Source: Mesostigma viride (taxonomy: Eukaryota > Streptophyta > Mesostigmatophyceae > Mesostigmatales > Mesostigmataceae). From it: DNA of 64,000 nucleotides. Position numbers and translations under genes: made by a program. The notes under the pieces are model-generated. The model saw only the letters and a list, made by a program, of their open reading frames with translations. It had not been told where the DNA came from and did not search any database. Positions within the stretch are counted from its first letter, which is position 1. Each line of letters starts with the position of its first letter. Positions 58,084 to 64,000 of the stretch are shown here, piece after piece. Location of the stretch: NCBI GenBank assembly GCA_009746045.1, contig RPFO01000002.1, positions 583,744 through 647,743 on the forward strand, given 5' to 3'.

Positions 58084-60994
58084 ATATGGGCTGCCTCAGA
58101 CCGACCAAAGAATCTGCTTCCAATATCGTGTGCGATATACGCCTAGTTTCTCGGACATCTTCATACAGGGCCACGTCCATCCCGTGATTGCCGCCAATTG
58201 ACGACAGGCTTGAACCATAATAGTAGCTTAGGCTAGAAGCAAATAAAAGCGGGGTCGGGCCAGATACTGTTGGATCTAATACCTGGAACGTCACGGTCGC
58301 CAAATGGATCATACCAGTAACTGGAGGATCAACCAGTGAAATATGATCACAGGTTATGTCAACGTACGACGAGGATTTTGATATTGTCGTTGTAGAAAAA
58401 CCGCCAGTCCACGCTTCTCCAACGACTACGCTGATAAGCAACGGATCATTGCTCAACTTGGTGTTTGAAAATCCAAGTCTTACATAAAACTTCCTTACCG
58501 ACTGACGAGCTGGTAGAATCCCATATATTTTGGCAGTATATTGGTTAATTTGCACGCCGTATTGAACATCGGGACACTTAACAACCGTGCGGATGACACT
58601 CTCATTCGTGAGTGTTAGCTCCTTAAACCAAGTATCCGCCACACCCGGTACGGGTTTTGTGACGCTATATTTGCCAAAAATGCTACAATTCCTCGACGAG
58701 GTGGACCTGTGACGCAGCTCCAACACGTCTCCGACGGCTGTGTACGATCCGGATGGGTTGTTGGTTTTTAGAGAGTCGAACTCTATGTCTTGTAGGTCAT
58801 CTTTGATTGGCCAGACATACGCGCCGTGGTACTCTCCGCTCAAGTGGAAGACTGGTCGGAGGGGCATCGGAATGTACGGGTCAAGAATGTCTATAGGAGT
58901 GGTTGTAAATATACCGGACGAGTTTGAGATTTTAGTCATGTCACTAAGTTCTTGAGGAGTTGTTTTGGATATATAACGCTCCACCTTCCCATCCGATTTT
59001 CTTCGAAATGCCACCCAGTAGCTGTTTTGTTGTCTCCATGATGAGTTTAACGTGTATCGAACCTTCGACTTCAGATTGTCAAACAGGTCGAGTGCATAGT
59101 CACTATGGTGCAGATTGATACCCAGCATACCCCAATGCGTCGTAGCCGCATTTCTCCAATTCTGATGGGCATCTGTCGTGGCCGGGTGATATTTATTCGT
59201 CAAAGACATAGTATTTTCTGCAAACGAGACGAAAGCATCGTTGCTGCCCAAATATAGCCGAAAACACAATAGAAATGGGCCGTCTATGAGCTGCTCTGAA
59301 AAAACAACACATTTGCTTGGTGCCGGAGTGGCTGTTTTTACAAAAAAGAATTTTTCGGGAGACCCTTCAAAGTAGTATTTCGAAGCTTCTGCTTGCAGCG
59401 TGGTCACGGAGTGGCGCGAGAATGATTCTAGAGAATGGAGCGTCGTAGCGGGGCCGTCTATCTCCACGGTATCTCCTGACAGGTTTGGCGAGTCCTTTAC
59501 GGTTACGATCCTGTATCTGAGTTCTACATCATCGCCTTCGGATGGATTTTGAAACGTCGTTGTCTTCAACGTCCCATCCAAGGCCCCTTGAGATACTCCG
59601 TTCGCCAACAGATGAAAACCGGTGAGAGGAGGCAACGACTTTCCCCACCCCACATCATGGTCTGCGTAGACGCCGTTGATCGCGATTTTTACAGGATTTA
59701 GATATGAAATATAGGAACTTGGTGTCCGGATGCCGGAGTGCAGTTGGCTCATTTTTGAAACGCATACCATCACCCCTCCTTTGTGGGTGGTGTAGGAGGT
59801 GAGGGTCGAGTCGTTGTAGACGTCTATCTCGTAGTTCATATACTTGTTACTATCTGCCGCGACTGGCGCGGTGATTACGGCGTCTTCCCCGCGCAGTCCC
59901 CCGTTTTGCGAGAGGGAGACTCCGCCGATGGTCGGAGTGGTCGGCGTGAGCTGTGTGGAATTCATGTACCACCTGATGGGGAGTTTGCGTTGGTATGCGA
60001 AGGGGGTCGTCATCTTTATGCCCTGTTTGAGGGTCGTTCCCTCTACGACCTCCCAATTAGCGGTGGTTGGATTGGTGCTCCAGTAGAGTGCGTTCACAGG
60101 GTCAATCGGACCCATTCGCCAGTCCGTCAGTGGCGAGTATGTACGCGTGATGGTGAAGGATCTCCCAGTTAGTGGAAGGCGTCGGTTGTCGTCGCGAATC
60201 GTGGCGAAAGACAACAACTCCACGCGGAGAGGGAGGCCGTTAAATCGAGATCCGCCGAGACCATAGAAAGAGTCGGAAAAGTATGGATATCCTACCTCTC
60301 CGTCCACAACGCTCTCCCCCGTGCGCGCCTGGGTCGTGTGGTAGTCGCGATAGGTAAACTTACAGATTCCACTCGCGTCGCCATTCGTAACGTTGTAGGG
60401 CAGCTGGACTCGCACATCCTGGTCATTGATGACGTTGAACGCGTTTTGGTGCGACACGGTCGTCCCGTCTTCGAGATGGAGGACGAAATCCCCGTTCAAG
60501 TTAGCTATCGACGTTTTGCCTACCCCGTGTTGGTCAAAAAGGTAGTCCAATTGCGCGCGGGTCAGGACTCTGCCACCAGGGTCTAGCAACGTATCAGGGC
60601 TAAAGTCGAAGACGTGGTACTGGGTTGCTCCCACTTTCGCCGTAAGGTAAGGTTCATTTAGAGTGAGATCGTCGACTAAAGTAGTCCCTGATTTAAAATA
60701 GGAATACCCATTCACGACGAGACTGTAAGCAAGTTCCGATGGGTCGCTTGCGGTCTTGTCGTCGTAATTGTCTCCGAGTCGCACATTTGTCGGCTGGCTC
60801 GGGTAGAAAATTTTGAATCCGTCGACAACGAGTGACTCATCGAATGGATGTGAAGTGCCAAGAAGTAACGTAACGCTAGCTTGAAGCCCATCTATGTCTG
60901 TTTCGATGTTAGAAACACGCTCCTCCATTTCAGGGTCGAGCGTTAACCCGGTGGCGAGATTGGTCGGTCTGCTCAATGTTGTTAGAACGACCAT

Positions 60995-61018
60995 TTATTA
61001 TCTACCTAGAATATAAAC
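60995..61018. promoter_or_regulatory. 24-bp divergent intergenic spacer, presumed bidirectional promoter
   Basis: ttattatctacctagaatat plus aaac between two divergent start codons. AT-rich TATA-like words also precede the capsid, fibre and zinc-finger genes. Promoter role inferred. Confidence 0.45.
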
Positions 61019-61546
61019 ATGGCCTCTGAGGCTTCAGAGACCCCAACGAGCTACCAAGACGAAACCTTCGCCGAGACGCGGGAAGAGCAGGTTGACCTGG
61101 TCAAGACAATTCGAAAGGGACAACCGCTGAATGATGAACAGAAAAAAGCCCTTCGCGACAAAATGAGGGTTTACCAGCAACGCGCAAAAGCCGAGAGGGA
61201 GAAGAGACGAAACGAGGAAAAGGAGGCAGAGATAACGAAACGAAAGGTCCTTGCAAAGGAATTGGAGATTCAGCGGCAAAGGCTAGTCGAACTCGAGCTG
61301 CAAGAAGCCCGCAACAAATCGCGGATTGAACGCCTTCTCGCTGAAGATTCAGTCGCCTCAACCCCCGCCGACACGCCAAAACCAAGACGGGGTCGAAAGC
61401 CCAAGGAGACAGAGCCGGACTCTCCGCCACCCCCGATCAAGACCCGACAGCTCCCACCTCCACCACCGCCACCTGTCGCGATGACGCCATACGAGATGCG
61501 CATGGCCGCCATCCGCGCGTCTCTCCTTGCTAGTCTGGACGATTAA
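61019..61546 (+). CDS. Coiled-coil, AT-hook-like basic protein
   Basis: 175 residues, intact. Residues ~45-110 are a long charged helix (KKALRDKMRVYQQRAKAERE, KRRNEEKEAEITKRKVLAKE). An AT-hook-like PKPRRGRKPKE comes next, then a polyproline stretch (PPPPIKTRQLPPPPPPPVAM) and a short C-terminal helix. It could bind DNA in the virion. No family recognised. It ends 12 bp before the ATPase start, in the same direction. Confidence 0.65.
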   Translation: MASEASETPTSYQDETFAETREEQVDLVKTIRKGQPLNDEQKKALRDKMRVYQQRAKAEREKRRNEEKEAEITKRKVLAKELEIQRQRLVELELQEARNKSRIERLLAEDSVASTPADTPKPRRGRKPKETEPDSPPPPIKTRQLPPPPPPPVAMTPYEMRMAAIRASLLASLDD

Positions 61547-61558
61547 AATGTCTTCAGA

Positions 61559-62440
61559 ATGATAATGGCTATCATCGAAGAGCGACGAATTCATTCACTT
61601 GAGAACAAAGACATCAAGCAACGATACGCCCCACAGCGTACTGCTCCACCGAATATGCCGAGTCTTCATTTCATCGCAAACTTCTGCGGAGCTCGACGGT
61701 CTGGGAAAACTACATCGGCAGTCAACATGGCGAAGGCTTACTTTGCTAAAAACTCATTCGACAAGCTGTACCTCATTTCAGGGAGTGCCCACACGGAGCC
61801 AAAATACAATGAGCTCCCGGAACCAGCTATGACGATGGAAGTCTACTCTAACCTGGCATTCGATGGGATGATAGATCATATAAAGTCTGACCTCCACGAA
61901 TACGAGAGGTACAAGGACGATCTCAAGGTCTGGGAAACGTTCAAACGCGAATACGTGGATGGGAAAAAAAACGCAGAACTCATGGACCTCTCCATGTACC
62001 TACGCCTTGATGCAATGAACTGGGATAAACCTGCGACAAGGTTCGAGCACGGTCCTCCTTCGTCGCTCATTCTGATAGACGACATGCAAGGCAGTGCCCT
62101 CTATCAGAGCTCTAGCAAAAACGCTGTTGCGGCTTTCGCGTTCAAACACAGACACTTCCTCACGAGCATGATTTTCCTGACACAGGCGTACACAAGCGGT
62201 GGCGTACCACGAGCAGTGCGAGCGAATATATCGTTTCTTGCGCTGTTCAGAACGAAGGACCATCGAGCCGCGCGACAGATCGCGGAAGAGAGCGCGGGGG
62301 CTGTGGCGCCCCGGACACGAGTTTCTCGCCGCTTGGGACCAGCCCGTAAGGACGATACTCACGACTTCTCGCTTGTCGACTGTCGACAGCGCGGCACGAA
62401 AAATTTTTCGTCGAATTCATACTTTTATCTCAGTCGATAA
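61559..62440 (+). CDS. A32/FtsK-HerA-type genome-packaging ATPase
   Basis: 293 residues. Walker A GARRSGKTT (residues 44-52) is preceded by a beta strand (SLHFIANFC). Walker B is SLILIDDMQG (about 169-178). A sensor-like stretch HFLTSMIFLTQAYTSGG and the arginine-containing ANISFLALFRTKDHRAARQI follow. This pattern and length match the packaging ATPases of polinton-like viruses, virophages and nucleocytoplasmic large DNA viruses, which pump DNA into preformed capsids. The last ~60 residues (from about 62290) look less natural, and a neighbouring frame offers HEFLAAWDQPV and KIFRRIHTFIS, so one or two compensating indels are possible there. The start was taken at the first ATG after the upstream stop. 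Confidence 0.85.
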   Translation: MIMAIIEERRIHSLENKDIKQRYAPQRTAPPNMPSLHFIANFCGARRSGKTTSAVNMAKAYFAKNSFDKLYLISGSAHTEPKYNELPEPAMTMEVYSNLAFDGMIDHIKSDLHEYERYKDDLKVWETFKREYVDGKKNAELMDLSMYLRLDAMNWDKPATRFEHGPPSSLILIDDMQGSALYQSSSKNAVAAFAFKHRHFLTSMIFLTQAYTSGGVPRAVRANISFLALFRTKDHRAARQIAEESAGAVAPRTRVSRRLGPARKDDTHDFSLVDCRQRGTKNFSSNSYFYLSR

Positions 62441-62479
62441 AATAATTTTTTGAATATATACTATGGATAATTTCGTCTC

Positions 62480-64000
62480 AAGATACCGGGCGCCCGGAGA
62501 GTAGTGTTGACCAGCACTCTCGATATGGTTTCGGTTCTCCCGACTGGGGCAGAAACTCTAGAACGTGTCGTCGGATCTTAAAGAGGCCAAGAACATCGTC
62601 ACCCTGTAGAATAGCCCGAATACGATTGCAATCCTAGCTTGGTGGCGATGCGGCGTCCAGTGGGCGTCACCCGGCTCAAGGAAAACGAAACGAAGAACGG
62701 CTCGAGGGGCCCAAGGATCAGCCTAGGTATAAAAGCTGAGCCAAAATGTCTCATGTTCAGTTATCAGATGACGGTGACGTAGAGGAGCCGTCGCGAGAAT
62801 GGCGACGGGCCCAGGGCGAGAGGGAGCAATCGCCTCGGACCAGACGACTGCATCTGGCGAAAGCACAGTCAAGAGGGCTGGATCCAGGTGATGCGATGAT
62901 AGGCAAATAACCGGGTGCGGAAAAGATCGGCTTGAAGGCCGGACCTCTCACCTCGCCGAGCCAGCACCCACGAGGATGCTGCGGAGCTGGAGGAGGGCGG
63001 TATGGACTTGACGAGGCCGTCCGCGAGGGAAGGCGACAGAGAGCAGAGTGGCAGGTCATCGAAAGGAGCGGAGGCGCTCGAAGACGTGTTTGGGAACATT
63101 GGCGGATGGCGGGTGCTGCTCAAAACGGGGGTGCTCGAAGTACGAGTCCGTTGATTTGCCTTGCAGACAAGTCGTGTTCATTCGCGTGGTGACGAGATAG
63201 AACCAAGCCAGAACCAGCTCGAAGGAGACGCTGGGCGGGAGAATGAGAAGAAGTCTCGGGGTCATCAAGAGTGAACCGAATGATCGCCCCGAGAAGAGCT
63301 TCCGTACGTTACGGACGTAACCTGCTCGGTCAGGACTGAGGTTGGTGATGGAAGCGGTTTGACCGGGCCGAGAAAGCCGCTGAGGTACCCGTAACGAACA
63401 GCTGTCAGAAGATCGCCAAGAGAGTACGAAGCGTCCGTACGAGCCGGCTCGATGGGTTGTTATCTCGGGTGAAGATTACAACGGATAAGGCGTTACAATC
63501 ATCCACGACAATGCGCCATCGTGCACATCAGGTCGTGAGAGATAGGAAGCCGAGAACGGCTAATCCGAGCGAGAGGAGACTACATCAGAATTTCAAAACC
63601 GCAGCAAGCATGCGTTTAATGACGTCGTCATCCAAGAGTAGGCAAGTCATCAAGCGTTAGATGCGTGCTAAGGCTGGACCAAGAATTTCTTTTCGAATCA
63701 GAGCCCTGGCATTCCCGATCAAACACGAGCTCTACAGCGTCCGTTAAAGACCGATTTACGGAGGATGACGCCACGCGACCAGCTACCTCAACTCGTTCTG
63801 AAGGGCGTTCATTAGAAACGTAAATGGGCTGGCGAATGATGGCATGCGTACTGACAGGAGCGTTTCCCGAGAGGAGGGTGGCGAGACTAGGGACGTGCTG
63901 GGCGAGGAAAAGGTAGATAGTTTACCCGTGGGAAATTTCAATGAATGTCGAAAGGTTTCTACAACTGCATGATTATACAGGAATATAAGTTCATGGGACT
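62480..64000. other. No recognisable gene
   Basis: Right flank of the viral element. Only short open stretches with atypical composition, no repeat matching the rest of the window except short inverted words (cgttacggacgtaac near 63310). Confidence 0.5.

Larger units (their letters stand above)
56447..60994 (-). pseudogene. Giant virion structural protein, split by the palindrome array
   Basis: From ATG 60994 the frame is open to 58082, where a TAG is created by the edge of the insertion (970 residues). The frame resumes beyond the insertion and ends at 56447. Removing 56862-58083 plus one copy of ATATG leaves 3321 bp, 1106 codons plus stop, in one frame. The N-terminus has a coiled coil (MEERVSNIETDIDGLQASVT). 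The rest is beta-rich (VVDGFKIFYPSQPTNVRLGD; GVMVCVSKMSQLHSG; WGMLGINLHHSDYALDLFDN), resembling large fibre or surface proteins. No catalytic motif is seen. It is divergently transcribed from the gene at 61019 across 24 bp. Confidence 0.75.
49649..62479. mobile_element. Endogenous polinton-like virus / virophage-type element (morphogenesis module)
   Basis: A compact run of virus-type genes with major capsid protein, penton-like protein, packaging ATPase, fibre and zinc-finger protein. Gene density and AT-rich TATA-like gaps differ from the flanks. A 10-bp inverted repeat GAGACGAAAT / ATTTCGTCTC (49649-49658, 62470-62479) may be the remnant of terminal repeats. No DNA polymerase, helicase-primase or integrase is seen, so the element is partial or its replication genes are lost or elsewhere. 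Confidence 0.75.

Noticed and set aside
62480-64000. Short open stretches of 60-100 codons in both strands
   Set aside because: Composition and motifs do not look coding and none fits the viral gene order.

Overview
The window looks like nuclear DNA of a green alga. It has an intronless chlorophyll a/b light-harvesting gene with a plastid transit peptide, a short plant-type (CCCTAAA) telomere-like tract, GC-rich coding DNA and dense retroelements. A prasinophyte such as a Cymbomonas/Pyramimonas relative is plausible, but this is inference. Host genes are sparse: one large acidic disordered protein gene running off the left edge (1-4778, minus) and the light-harvesting gene (16712-17500, minus).

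From about 5 to 47 kb the window is a nest of mobile elements, many delimited here by target-site duplications (TSDs). Working family names: LINE-A and LINE-B (L1-like, with an ORF1 and a YADD reverse transcriptase), ORF1-only derivatives of the same group, LINE-D (a separate YLDD reverse transcriptase with a possible C-terminal nuclease), a 7.9-kb Copia-type LTR element (31664-39606), a Gag-only LTR element of TR-GAG type (40137-44018), a 1.8-kb Mutator-like non-autonomous DNA element (7359-9134) and several tiny insertions. Nearly all LINE-related copies end in one of three hairpin types followed by a (TTAA)n tail. Compensatory base changes in the stems indicate an RNA structure, probably the 3' recognition hairpin of the reverse transcriptase.

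From 47.1 to 49.5 kb there is a snap-back tandem repeat split by a 1.7-kb element with terminal inverted repeats (TIRs). From about 49.65 to 62.48 kb lies an endogenous polinton-like-virus (PLV)/virophage-type element. It carries a morphogenesis module: major capsid protein, penton-like minor capsid protein, small basic virion protein, zinc-finger protein, Ig/LamG fibre, a giant virion protein, a coiled-coil protein and an A32/FtsK-like packaging ATPase. No polymerase, helicase or integrase is visible. Several genes carry single-base frame changes.

The most unusual object is at 56862-58083. Four near-perfect palindromes of 206-207 bp are joined by three 132-bp spacers containing a tRNA T-arm/B-box-like motif. 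This array sits in the giant virion gene with a 5-bp TSD. Removing the array and one TSD copy gives one open frame of 1106 codons plus a stop. Nothing could be recognised from 62.5 to 64 kb.
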